Origin: Cryptomeria japonica
Taxonomy: Eukaryota; Streptophyta; Pinopsida; Cupressales; Cupressaceae
DNA length: 64,000 nt
Reading direction: 5' to 3'
Assembly (NCBI RefSeq): GCF_030272615.1
Contig: NC_081408.1
Span: 68,179,546-68,243,545, forward strand
The notes under the pieces are model-generated. The model was given only the letters and a program-made list of their open reading frames with translations, was not told the DNA's origin and ran no database searches. Below are positions 26,874 to 38,157 of the stretch, one piece after another (the stretch's first letter is position 1; every line of letters starts with the position of its first letter). The translations under genes and the position numbers were made by a program.

Positions 26874-27641
26874 ATGGCTTCCTCTTCTGCTCCCAAAATT
26901 ATTGCAAACCCTACTGCTGTGGAAATTGTAAAATGCCCTAGGCTCATTTTCAAATTATTCCTGAGATAGCTAAGCAAGATGATTCCATAGGTGCATTTTC
27001 AAAAATTCCTAAAGGTGTAGCTTATGCTGAAGACCCTAGGATTTATATTCACTGCAATATTGAAGAATTAGGTTATGAGGAAGTGTTAAAGATGTTTAGA
27101 ACCATAATTTGTGATGAAAATGGCAATGTCAAACCTAAGAACAAGATAATTGAGACTTTAGGTTTTATGCAAATCTTCGACATCCCTGAATTTCGGAAGG
27201 AAGTAGTGAGAATTGTCCTAAGTAGGGTACATGGAGAATTTATTTGGTTACATTAAGTCTGCAAACTCACCAGGGAAGCAATTAGAGCTGCAATAGGTTT
27301 ACCCTCAACCGATAGCAGACCTGACAAGACAAAGAAGGTACCTAACAACACAGTCATGACCTTAACCAGAGCAACATCTGATAGTAGATCTCTGAGAGTA
27401 AATGACATCAAGGATATCAATGTGAGATTCATAAGTATGATTCTAGGTTACAAGACTACACATGCAAACAGACTTAATTCAGTTTCTAGTCTTTGCCTTA
27501 AAAGTGCTTATGATATGGTAAATAATAATGCAAAAATAGATGTGTGTGAATGGTTGAAGGATGAACTAATAGATAACTTGAAAAAGATAAAAGGTGATAA
27601 GAAAGGGACATTTCATTTTGGTAATATTTTGATATGCCTTA
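26874..27641 (+). pseudogene. ORF2 of element B, N-terminal part
   Basis: Starts MASSSAPKIIANPTAVEI, aligning to SSSAPTFIANPIIVEV in element A. A frameshift near 26940 moves to the second frame, which carries IHCNIEELG, VRIVLSRVHGEF, a stop near 27254, SDSRSLRV, VRFISMILGYK and NSVSSLCLKSAYDMV, ending FHFGNILICLM at the point where element C is inserted. Cutting out C and one target copy (7,738 bp) brings this frame into phase with the frame at 35379, so the split is simple insertional mutation. Function unknown. Confidence 0.75.
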
Positions 27642-28793
27642 TGTTGGCAATTTTGATGTTTGATGTTGTGATTGTCATTGATGGTCACACACTTGTCTTG
27701 AGATCACTTTTTGTTTGTATGAGTTAAATCTCAACTGGTATTTGTTCCAACTGTATCATGTATTATAGTCTTTAGACTATTGGTGTTTTGCAGGAAGTGT
27801 TCACCAGTCTTAAGTGGCATGAAGACCCCAAGCAGTTCAAGGATCTCAAGTGGTACGAAGGAGAGAAGCGACACAACACATATTTCCTAGTCTTCATTTT
27901 TTCAAAACCGGCAACCGGTATTTTGGTTAAACTAGTATTTTGTTTGAACTGGTAATACTCTGTGTTCATTTACCAACCGGCATTTTGTGATGAGTTACCA
28001 TCCACCGATTGTTTAGCAGTGCTGACACTTTGGTGGTGCACATTGTGTCGTGTTACCAAAAGTGTCCAGAAACATTGAACCTAGGAAATTGTATTGTAAT
28101 CCTATTAGACCAACATGAAATCAGATTCCTTTATAAGGACATCATGTCTGGGATTTTAGGTTGTTGCTAGGGTTTAAGGTGGTTAATGAGTTTTTGTAAG
28201 TATGAACATAGAAGAAAAGTTTAGGTCTGCGAGAAGAGGCAGAGAGTAAATGTGTTGAAGACTGAAGTAATGATGGAATGCATTAGGAATGAACTATCAA
28301 GGATCTAACCAAGCAATCTATGCTATCTGATAGATCACTCACTTGTTGATTACTCACATCTTCGACAAGTCTGTAGCCCTTAACCGGGTAGGCCCAAAAA
28401 GCCTTTTGTAAAATCCTCTAACAAGGTGGTTCACATCTGTGGATCTTATATCCTCTAGCAAGGTAGTCTTTAACCGGACTTATCTCCTAATAGAGATTGA
28501 GATTCCTAACAGGATCTATTTTGGTAAAGAACATTGTATGACCTTAAACGGTCTGGTTCCTATTCTGCAGATAGTTACTTGTGAGTTTCATCTCACTGTG
28601 GTTTTTCCCACTTGGGTTTCCGCATCAAAATCTCTTGTGTTATGGTGTTTGTGCTTCTGTGGGTGAATGTCTTATTTGCTATCTAGTTTGCATGTGTGTT
28701 AAACTGTGTTACCGGTTTGTTACTAGACTGTGTAAGTGTTTAAATACAGAAATTATTGGAATACTAATTCACCCCCCCTCTTAGTCTTCATCA
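27642..28793 (+). repeat. 5' LTR of element C
   Basis: 1,152 bp, starts TGTTGGCAATTTTGATG, ends TAGTCTTCATCA. It has GTGGTTTTTCCCACTTGGG near 28599 and ATTCACCCCCCCTCTTAG near the end. Confidence 0.95.
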
Positions 28794-28808
28794 ATTGGTA
28801 TCAGAGCC
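28794..28808 (+). promoter_or_regulatory. Primer-binding site of element C
   Basis: ATTGGTATCAGAGCC, a perfect-looking initiator Met-tRNA complement immediately after the LTR. Confidence 0.93.
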
Positions 28809-28843
28809 TATCTTTCAATAAGTCTAACCACTTGGAAAGAGAT

Positions 28844-30124
28844 ATGGGGGAATACACTATGAGGGAACTTACTCATCAGCTCGCTAAGTCTGAGCAAACC
28901 TATGATGAGCTTATGGTAAAATATAAGGCCTCTAAGGCAAAAAGGAGAGAACATGCTGAGAAATTGATGGAGCTATCTGAAAATAGTTCTTCTGATGAAG
29001 CGGATATGGAAGCCCTAACTCAAGAAGTAGAAAAGCTGAATGAATCAAATTCCAACCTAAGAAAGGAGTTGGAAGGACTGAATATCTGAATGTGTCAAGA
29101 GTTTGAGACCCGAAGGAAGGCTGAAGATCTAGTAAAGGACAAAGATCATGAGATCTCCAAGTTGAAGCAAGAGATTAATGCTCTAACCACTCAACTCCAT
29201 GCGAGCAAAGTGGAAAAGGAAGACATGCAAGGAGAATTGAACATAGTCATCTCTGAAAATGCAAACTTGATGGAGACAAATACTGCTATTTCCAAAGAAC
29301 TCTTTGAGTTAAAGGAAATACTTGCTAAGTTCAACAAGAGTACTATTAAGCTTGAGAAAAAGCTTGAATTGGCCAAACCAGTAAAGAATACTAATGGACT
29401 TGGTTTCCTTGGTCATGAGGAAGATGAGACCTCTGGTGCAAATGCTGAAGCATCAAAGAAGCAACTGACATTCAAAGATAAAGGTAAGAAAAAGTTCAAA
29501 CCTATTTGCTTTAACTGTCTTAAAGAAGGACATACTGCTAATGTGTGTAGAAGCAAAGCCTACAATTATTTTCCTTATTTTCTAAATGATAAGCCTGGAC
29601 CCAATAGATTCAATGGTAACTATTATGCATGCAACAAGTTTGGCTATAGAGCATTTGAATGCAGGTTTATCATGCACAACACTAGAAGGTATCCTCAGAG
29701 GAATCAAGGAGTTGGTCTGGAACCTTTTGTGAACTAGAATCCTAACCGATTTAATACCTATAATCATCAATCAGGTAGAGGTGGCTATCAAGCGGCAACC
29801 GGATGGAGAGAAAACTGTTGGATTTGTCATGGTCATGGTCACACTACTGTAGCATGGAGAAGGAAGAATGGAAACATAAATAATGGACCTTGGAAAGCAC
29901 CTGGAATGGTTTGCTATCATTGCAACAAACTGGGTCATATTGCTAGATTCTATAGAAGTAGAAAGGGCATATCAGATGACATACTAGTCACTCCGAAAGG
30001 AAAAATTAATGTTGAAACTGTTCAAGAAGGTATGAAGAAAACCTGGAAGAAGAAGCCAGAAGAAGTAATTCAAGATGAACCGGTTTCTGCACCTAGTGTG
30101 GAAATTTCGGAACCAACAAACTAA
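28844..30124 (+). pseudogene. ORF1 of element C: coiled-coil, zinc-knuckle Gag-like protein
   Basis: A single frame of 427 codons from ATG 28844 (MGEYTMRELTHQLAKSEQ) to TAA 30124, broken by only two stops (29087 TGA, 29735 TAG). The first 190 residues are coiled-coil-like. Knuckles follow: CFNCLKEGHTANVC intact, then YYACNKFGYRAFEC, CWICHGHGHTTVAW and CYHCNKLGHIARFY, each missing one or more ligands. It is the same protein type as ORF1 of A and B but with a longer stretch between knuckles. With the nonsense codons it cannot make full-length product. Confidence 0.82.
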
Positions 30125-30570
30125 GCTACAAAAAGCTTAGGGGGAGCAAATGGTGAAATGTTTTGAACCCCCGGTTAGTAGCAGTAAAAGACCTTAACCA
30201 GCATGTGATACTTGTCATTTGGCAGAAGACTAGAAATGGTAAAAAGGCAAATTAGGGTTTACGCCCTAATTATAGTGGAGCATTTATTATGGTAGGTGAG
30301 GAATATGTTTAAAAGGATTTTCAAATCATTTCTCACTATCATTTTTTGAGTGAAGAAGTTTTTAAGCGCAGAGCGAAGGAAAGTGATTCACATTGCGATT
30401 GAAAGAGTTTATCAAAATCTTGAAGGAGAATCTAAAGGAAACATCTGCTAAAGGAATGTAGAACACAAAGCGGTATCTCTACCAACCAAAGGAGTGTGAA
30501 GCAAAGTGGAATCAGCAAGCCCTAATTCTCAATCTCCGTAAGGTATTTTTTGAGTTGTCTCTATTTTATC
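30125..30570 (+). promoter_or_regulatory. ORF1-ORF2 spacer of element C with central PPT-like motif and AGGTATTT
   Basis: CTTAGGGGGAGCA at 30136-30148 lies directly behind the ORF1 stop and matches the PPT-like motif of element G (9042-9054) and the one before C's own 3' LTR (34089-34100, AGT at the end). AGGTATTT at 30541-30548 precedes the ORF2 ATG by 30 bp. The rest is non-coding. Confidence 0.55.
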
Positions 30571-33500
30571 ATGGCTTCCACATCCCATGCTAGTTCTAGT
30601 GCATTTGTTGATTCTATGGATTTCATTGAGTGAAAGTCGAAATACAATGCCTTGTCTCAAGTACCGGCTGGTGTTATAGTAGAAGAAGGGATTTCTGATT
30701 ACATAGACTGTAAAATTGAAGACCTAGGGTCTCTTGCAATCCATTCTCAGCTAGGTCTATTATGTGGGAAGGATAAGAAGATCAAACCGGAGTATAGCAT
30801 CTTGGAGAAGAAGAAGCTCCACAATGCAATTTATTTCCTTGAGGATTTTTCAGATGATCACATTTGAATCATTCTGACTAGAGTTCATGGTGACAAGATG
30901 TATCTTGAAAGAACACGTGATATCACACCACAAGCAATTCATGCTATCACCAATTTTTGCAATATAGGGGAAGTGCCAGCCCTAAGGAAGGTAAGCAAGA
31001 CCAAAATGTCCAAGCTCACCAATTCAGTGAGTGACTCACGAGGTATGACTGTCAACTCAATCAAGGATGATCTGGTCAAGTATGCTTGCATGGTGACAGG
31101 CTACCGGACATTCTCAGCTAGTAGAATTAATTTTGTCTCTGTTGTAGTAGTAAATGCCACCTGTAGGATGATAAAAGAAGATGCATCATTTGACTTATGC
31201 ACCTGTATGCATAGGCAACTCTTGATAAACCTAACCTTTATCAAGTAGGACAATGCCTTGAGGTTCAAGTTTGGACAACTATTGGTTGGGTTGTTCTTTT
31301 ACTTCCAAGGCTACTTTCCAGGAGTAGGTGATGTCCAATGGTTTGCTAACCAACCGGTAACCAAGCAAATCAAGGAAAGTCTGCAAGCGGTTGGAAGCGG
31401 TTACCCTAAAGTTTTGAACAAGTACTTTGATGAGTTCAAACACAAGATGAGTCAAAGGGTGATAATATCAGGTGATATTGTCAATAAATATGAAGATGAT
31501 ATCTGTTTCACCATTAAAGTTGATGAATGCCTAATGGAGGCTTTTGAGCCCAAATAGGAGGAAGTGGAGCCTATGGGCTATGAGGTAATGAATGATATGC
31601 TGGAAGGGTATGCCTCTACCCTTATTGCCTCACCTCTTGATCCAAAGGCAAAGAGAACTGGCACCTACCTAGAAAGGGTAACACCGATTGAGGAACCCTC
31701 GGCAAAGAAAGGAAAAGAACCTTTAGTGAAGAAGGCAAAGGCAGTGCCTTCAGCATCGGCACTGATTATTGCAGCCAGTCCCAAAGTGACCAAGCGGTCA
31801 CCAATGAAGAAGAAACCAAAAGCAGCACCTACAAAAGTCTTCGAGAGGAAGAGGAAGACAAGAAACAACTCACCAGACTCAAAAGAAACAGTGTCTAAAG
31901 AAAAGCCTAAAAAGACTAGGCAGACAAAGAAAAACACAAAGAATGAACCGACATCATCTGCACCAGTAAATATTGACATTTCTTCTTACAAACCTTTGAC
32001 ACATTGTCAAAGAACCATAAAGAATATTAGAAGAAAACTGCTGAATGATTTAATTGATTGTTTTGATGACTTTAATGATGATGAAAAGGAAGCAATTGAA
32101 TAGGAAATTGTTAAATATTTATGTGCTAAAGACCGGTCGCCTTCAGAAATTAGATATGAGACACCAGATTCTTTGTATGTCTTTAGACAATAAATGGTGC
32201 ATTGCCATAGAGAAGGAATAGGAAATAAGGGAGAAAGTATTTGCCCATTACTTTCCTGACCTATCCAATTTTGAGCTCTTTGAGGTTATCAACCAAAACA
32301 AAGGACTCTTCTTCACTAGAAAGAGAAGACTCTGGTTATTAGAAGGAAGAATTGATGATGTTGAAAAAGACACTCATCTATATATGACAATAGTTTTACA
32401 CTCTTACAAAGCGCTTCAAGCCATCAAGAAGGATGAGCAAGAACCGGCAATAACTAAACTGGATGAGGTGTATAACAGTGAAGGAGAATAGGTAACTGAG
32501 CAAATGGAACCCATCAATGTTGACGCCTTAGATGGTGAAAATGTTACTCCAGATGCACCAGCAGAAGCTGAAGGATGGGAGAAATAGGAGGAAGACAAGA
32601 GAAAATAGGCAGAGGAGGAGAAGAGAAAGGAAGCAGAAAAGAAGAGATGGGAAGATGAAGTAGAAAAGAGAAAACAAGAGGAAGAAATGAAAAAGAAAGA
32701 GGAGAAGAAGAAAAAGAAAGAGGATAAAGATGAAGAGGAGAAGAAGAAGAAGGATGAAGAGGAGAAGAAGAAGGATGAAGAGGAGAAGAAGAAGAAGGAT
32801 GAAGAGGAGAAGAAGAAGAAGGATGAAGAAGAGAAGAAAAGGAAAGAGGAGGAAAAGAGAAAAGAGGAACAAGAGAAAAAGAAACAAGAAAATGAGAAGA
32901 AGAAGAAAGAAGAAGAGGATAAGGAAAAGGAAAAGAGAAAAGAAGTGGAGAAGCAGAAAGAAAAGGAGGAAAAGGAAGCGGAGAAGTGAAAGGAAGTGGA
33001 GAAGAAAAATAAGGAAGAAGAAAAAAAACAAGTGGCAAAACGCACTCAGATGGAGACTCCAAAGACAACCGGTAGTCTAGCCATATCGGCTGACCTCACC
33101 AGTCCTATTGACCTCCAGTCTGCAAGTGAAATGGAGCTGCTATAGAGTATTAAGATTGCTAAAGATCTCCTTGAAGTAATAAGGAGGAAGAAGGAGGAAG
33201 ACATGATCCAAGCTGTGGTGGACACTCTCACTGGTTTGATACCCGACACAAACCTCCCCAATACTGATTCATCACTGGCACAATTAAAACTCCTATGCAT
33301 AGTAGTGGATGATCAGGTGCAGAGCCTAGAAGAGGTAGTAGAGGCAAATGCCAAAAAAGAGCATCAAAAGGCTTTGAACATTACTCTAGTGAAGAAGCTA
33401 AATGAGCTCTAGTCCGATCTGCAAAAAGCTCAAATAGATATAAGGGGTGCTCTGGATGAGGGCAATCTACTTCTTAGCAAGATATGTCAACCTCATTTAT

Positions 33501-33916
33501 TTTGTGATGATATGCTCACTCAGAAGGACAAACTGCAATCAGATATGCAGTCATTTATCAGCACCTTCAAGATGCCATATGATTCCTTCTCCACATATGG
33601 GCAAACAGTTCACAGACTTCAACTCCAGTATACAAGAATTGAGGTAGAAATAAGAAATCGGACAAGGAACTTGCAGGAACTTCAACTGGTTCTACTACCC
33701 AGGCTACAAATTATCCAAAAATGTTATCTCAATCTAGATGCCTTAACCGTGACTCAAGAAATGAGTACAATTGACGCCATGCAAGAACAGGTCTCCTAGA
33801 TGCAGACAAAGAAAGAAGTGGCTGCCTCCCTACTTGAGTCCTAGTCCTTATCTATGAAACAATTTTTGTAGGACTTTAAATCAGTTTTTGACAAGTTTTA
33901 TTCTTTATTGTCATAA
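30571..33916 (+). pseudogene. ORF2 of element C: about 1,115 codons, unknown N-terminal domain, K/E-rich linker, C-terminal coiled coil
   Basis: ATG 30571 (MASTSHASSSAFVDSMDF) to TAA 33916. The first frame runs to about 32190 and carries IDCKIEDLG, TRVHGDKMYLERTRDITPQAI, SDSRGMTV, KYACMVTGYR, then KYEDDICFTIKVDECLMEAF, matching KYDKEICFVIKKDEIWMEAF in B. A Lys/Thr/Pro-rich basic part follows. After a frameshift near 32190 come LLEGRIDDVEKDTHLY, a 130-residue Lys/Glu repeat and a long coiled coil with ICQPHL (CKPHL in B). Stops are at 30634, 30865, 31246, 31555, 32101 and more in the second frame. The length agrees with B, so the whole appears to be one protein. Function unknown. Confidence 0.75.
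32687..32989 (+). repeat. Purine minisatellite encoding a KKDEEEK repeat in ORF2 of C
   Basis: GATGAAGAGGAGAAGAAGAA-type units of 21-24 bp are repeated from about 32720 to 32850, inside a wider purine tract 32590-33030 with few interruptions. In the ORF2 frame this gives KKDEEEK repeats, a highly charged helix-forming linker. Frames on the opposite strand here (all Phe/Ser/Leu) are artefacts. Confidence 0.85.
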
Positions 33917-33974
33917 ACTCTTATTTCTTTAATACCAAATGAAAACAGGGTTTGTTCAGTTGTACTTTGTTATA

Positions 33975-34187
33975 GCTGGCAAAGGGGGAGAAATATTCTG
34001 GTATTTAAAATTTTGATGTATGCTATGTATATCTCTATAAGAAAATAGTTATACATTGTTTTGTTTGCAAAAAGGGATAGTGTATATGCTTAGGGGGAGT
34101 AATTTTGCTTATGGCATATTGTTTGTTGTAAAACACTTAGATGTCAAAATTTTCCTTAGTGTTGCCATCAATGTCAAAGGGGGAGAT
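33975..34187 (+). promoter_or_regulatory. Polypurine tract region of element C
   Basis: Three purine motifs precede the 3' LTR: GGCAAAGGGGGAGAAATA (33978), CTTAGGGGGAGT (34089) and ATCAATGTCAAAGGGGGAG, which ends at the LTR edge 34187. Same order and spelling as in elements G and B. Confidence 0.8.
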
Positions 34188-35374
34188 TGTTGGCAATTTT
34201 GATGTTTGATGTTGTGATTGTCATTGATGGTCACACACTTGTCTTGAGATCACTTTTTGTTTGTATGAGTTAAAGCTCAACCAATATTTGTTCCAACCGG
34301 TATCATGTATTATAGTCTTTAGACTATCAATGTTTTGGAGGAAGTGTTCACCAGTCTTAAGTGGCATGAAGACCCCAAGCGGTTCAAGGATCTCAAGCGG
34401 TACGAAGGAGAGAAGTGGCACAACACATATTTCCCAATCTTCATTTTGTCAAAACCGGCAACCGATATTTTGGTTAAATCGGTATTTTGTTTGAACCAGT
34501 AATACTCTGTACTGAGTTACCAACTGGCATTTTGTGATGAGTTACCATCCACCAATTGTTTAGCGGTGCTGACACTTTGGCGGTGCATATTGTGTTGTGT
34601 TACCAAAAGTGTCCAGATACATTGAACCTAGGAAATTGTATTGTAATCCTATTGGACCGACATGAAATCAGATTCCTTTATAAGGACATCATGTCTGGGG
34701 TTTTAGGTTATTGCTAGGGTTTAAGGTGGTTAATGAGTTTTTGTAAGTGTGAACATAGAAGAAAATTTTAGGTCTGCGAGAAGAGGCAGAGAGTAAATGT
34801 GTTGAAGACTGAAGTAATGCTGGAATGCATTAGGAATGAGCTATCAAGTATCTAACCAAGCAATCTGTGCTATCTGATAGATCACTCACTTGTTGATTAC
34901 TCACATCTTTGACAAGTCTATAGCCCTTAACCAAGTAGGCCCAAAAAGCCTTTTGTAAAATCTTCTAACAAGGTGGTTCACATCTGTGGATCTAAAATCC
35001 TCTAGCAAGGTAATCTTTAACCGGACTTATCTCCTAATAGAGATTGAGATTCCTAATAGGATCTGTTCTGGTAAAGAACACTGTATGACCTTGATCGGTT
35101 TGACCTTAACTGGTCTGGTTCCTATTCTGTAGATAGTTACTTGTGAGTTTCATCTCACCGTGGTTTTTGCCATTTGGGTTTCCATGTCAAAATCTCTTGT
35201 GTTATGGTGTTTGTGCTTCTGTGGGTGAATGTCTTATTTGCTATCTGGTTTGCATGTGTGTTAACCGATTTGTTTGTTAAACTGTGTTACCGGTTTGTTA
35301 CTAGACTATGTAAGTGTTTAAATACAAAAATTATTGGAATACTAATTCACCCCCCCCCCTCTTAGTATTCATCA
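34188..35374 (+). repeat. 3' LTR of element C
   Basis: 1,187 bp. It is longer than its partner, largely because of extra short duplicated segments near 35095-35110 (a second GGT-type ACCTTAACTGG block) and 35260-35285 (an additional TGTGTTAACC/TTTGTTTG stretch). Many differences from the 5' LTR are C/T or G/A changes. Confidence 0.94.
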
Positions 35375-37978
35375 CCTTATGTTGTATTTCTCAAAAGAAA
35401 TTCCTGATATTGGACAGAAAGATTTTGGATATGACATACTGTTAGGTAGACAATTGCAAGAAGATTTCACCGGCATGGGTACCACTAAGGAAAACAATAT
35501 AACTAAGTATTTCAAAGCCTTCCAAGCCAAAATAAAAACCAGAGAGAGACTACAACAGAGTGTAGTAGATAAATATGACAAAGAAATATGTTTTGTGATT
35601 AAAAAGGATGAAATATGGATGGAAGCATTTCTTCCTGGAACTATATGGGTAACTAAGATTGGGTATGAGGTAGATGTGAATATTATTGAGACTTATGCTA
35701 AAGCCTTGTTAGAAGCACCTAGAGAACCAACAAAAAAAAATTTGGTAGTGCAGAAACAATTGAGAGTGGTGTACAAACAATAAGGAAAGAAAAGAGAAAA
35801 GTATATAAGGAGTGCATCAAAACAAGTTGAGGAAATCAAAGAAAATATCATGAACATTACTAGAATTAAGGCAAGTGAACTAGAAGGATTGCAACTAGAG
35901 GCACACATTTCACCAGTTGGTACATCATCTAACAATGAGATACCTACTAAATTCAAGAGAGTTGATAGGAAGAGAAAACCCTCACCAGTACCCTCTCCTT
36001 CACCCAAGAAAACAAGAACTTTGAGAAAGAAGCAACAAGCAATAAGACAACCGGCAAAGAAGTTAACACCCAAGAAGAAATAGAAATAGGTTATACCACC
36101 TTTGATAATTTGTTGAATGAAATCACTAATGACGGTAACTTGGCAAATGTGAGAAAATTGTATAACACATTCATTGATACAGAAAAAGAAAGTATTGAAA
36201 ATAGTATAATTCTACATCTAGACATATACAAGAAAGTGTTGATTGAAGTTGTAGATGACTTACCAAATGAATTATATAGAAGGTTAGATGCAAAGAGGAT
36301 TGCAGTAATGGATTTAGACAAGAAACTTAAAGTTGAAAAACTTCTAGTTGTACATCCACTTAAATCTAAAGAGGAGATTGATGAATTAATTTGTGATGCT
36401 AATAGATTAGTTTTTGCTAGCGATCACCGGCAAGTGAGCTTAATGGCTGGAAGAGTTAATGAAATTATAGAGGAAATGGCTGATAAATGGGATATCTTTT
36501 TTGTAGAAAAGGAAAAATAGGAAGATTTGAACAAGCCTAAGAAAACATTCAAGGTATATCAGAAGGACAAGGACAAAGGGAAAAGTAAAATTGGTGGAAT
36601 ACCAAACATCAAAATAAGTGACAACTTACCACCACCCTTGGATACTACACCGATACATACTGATGATACACTGGCTACTGAAAGTGTAGGCATAACACAT
36701 GATGACACTAACCCTGAATCGGAAATTCTATTCACCATGAATGTTGATACTCAGGAAGTGAACATTGTTGTGGATAAGGACAACATAGAGGTACATAATG
36801 ATATTGCTGATAGTGGAAACATTGCTGAGCAATTGGCAGAAAATGTTGAGGTTGAAATACAAACAGAGCAAATAGAGCATTCAGAGAAACCTTTGGATAG
36901 TGGAATGAATACTGGTAGTATTGATGTTGGCACTAAGAAACCTATGAAGACAGAGACAAAGATATCGGCAGCTGATGATACAGAGAAACCAACAGAAAAA
37001 CTGACAGAAGCACAAGTACATATTGAGATAGTAAAACTGGTAATCACTGAGAAACCCAAACCATTGATAATTGAAATGCAAACTTAGACTGATCCACCGG
37101 AGGTTGATACAAACAAATTGGTTACTAATACTGGAAGCACAGAAATAATAAAGGCAGTTGGTCAGACATCAGGTACTTCACTAAGTGAATTCAGACCAAC
37201 AAATGTGACAGAGGTACTTCTGGACTCTATTAAGAAGATAACTAACTGTAATGCATTGGCCTACAAGGCAATTGATGATACAATACCTATTCTTAAGATG
37301 ATTGCACCAAAATGCAATATAGATCATGTAAAGGATTCTTTAGGTTAGTTAGACACATTGTCTAAATTTATTGTTGGAAATGTAATAACAGATGGTCAAG
37401 TAAATGAGGATACATTCAAAGAGAAAATGGAAAAAGAAAAAGAAAAATTCTTTGAGGACACAATAAAGAAGTGCACTGAACACATTAACACACTTTTACT
37501 GGCACTAAATACAACAATTTTGGAATATAAGGAACTATACAGGGAAACATGCAAGCCACACCTATTGACTCGGGACATTGAAAATGAAATAAGCAGAGTA
37601 CAAAAGGAAATAGATGATATAGCTGATAGCATTATTGGCTCATCCGAACCTATATCAGTTATTGAGCAAGAAATAGAAGGATTTAAGGAAAAGTTGGAGA
37701 AATTTGAGAAAGAAAATGCAAGGATTCAATCTCAAATCAAAGAACTTAAGTATAAGCTCAGTCCTAAATTGGATAACCTTATCTCTTTGAGGAATGAGAT
37801 CTCTAAGGCATTAATTCAAGGGGAAAGATCACTGGAAGAGCATATGCATCATCTCACTGGCATGATCCAACGAACTGTGGCAACCATGAATGATAGCAAA
37901 AGATTCATGCAAAGTTTAAACTTGGTTTCGGCTGATATATTTCAGATTGTAACCAACTGGTTACAAACCTTAAGGTGA
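35375..37978 (+). pseudogene. ORF2 of element B, C-terminal part
   Basis: Resumes after element C with LYFSKEIPDIGQKDFGYDIL, then VVDKYDKEICFVIKKDE, a Lys/Pro-rich basic segment ending KKLTPKKK (36083) and, after a frameshift near 36090, an open frame with only a few stops to 37978. That frame has SLMAGRVNEIIEEMADKW (matching A), an acidic low-complexity part (36600-37080) and a C-terminal coiled coil (37358-37978) containing CKPHLLTRDIENEISR. Together with 26874-27641 it makes about 1,120 codons, the same as in C. No enzyme motif is visible. Confidence 0.75.
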
Positions 37979-38014
37979 AATTTTGCACTCATTTGACAAT
38001 TTTTGACAACCTTT

Positions 38015-38157
38015 GTCATTGATGTGAAAGGGGGAGTAGTGGACAGAGAAAAATGGCTATTCAGAGGAGATCATCTCCTCAGGGGGAGCACATATTTTTG
38101 GAACATTTTTTGGGGATTTTTCTCATGAGTGTTGCCATCAATGCCAAAGGGGGAGAA
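38015..38157 (+). promoter_or_regulatory. Polypurine tract region of element B
   Basis: GTCATTGATGTGAAAGGGGG (38015), CTCAGGGGGAGCA (38078) and CATCAATGCCAAAGGGGGAG just before the 3' LTR. The triplet parallels C and G. Confidence 0.8.

Larger units (their letters stand above)
27642..35374 (+). mobile_element. Element C: pol-less LTR retrotransposon inserted in ORF2 of B
   Basis: LTRs 27642-28793 (1,152 bp) and 34188-35374 (1,187 bp), perfect target copies CCTTA (27637-27641 and 35375-35379), intact PBS, ORF1, ORF2 and polypurine tract. Internal length is about 5.4 kb. No protease, integrase or RT. It is the innermost and, by the nesting, the youngest insertion of the T-A-B-C series. Confidence 0.95.

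Noticed and set aside
32416-33068. Long Phe/Ser/Leu-rich frames on the minus strand
   Set aside because: They are the antisense of the Lys/Glu purine repeat of ORF2 in element C and have no independent support.
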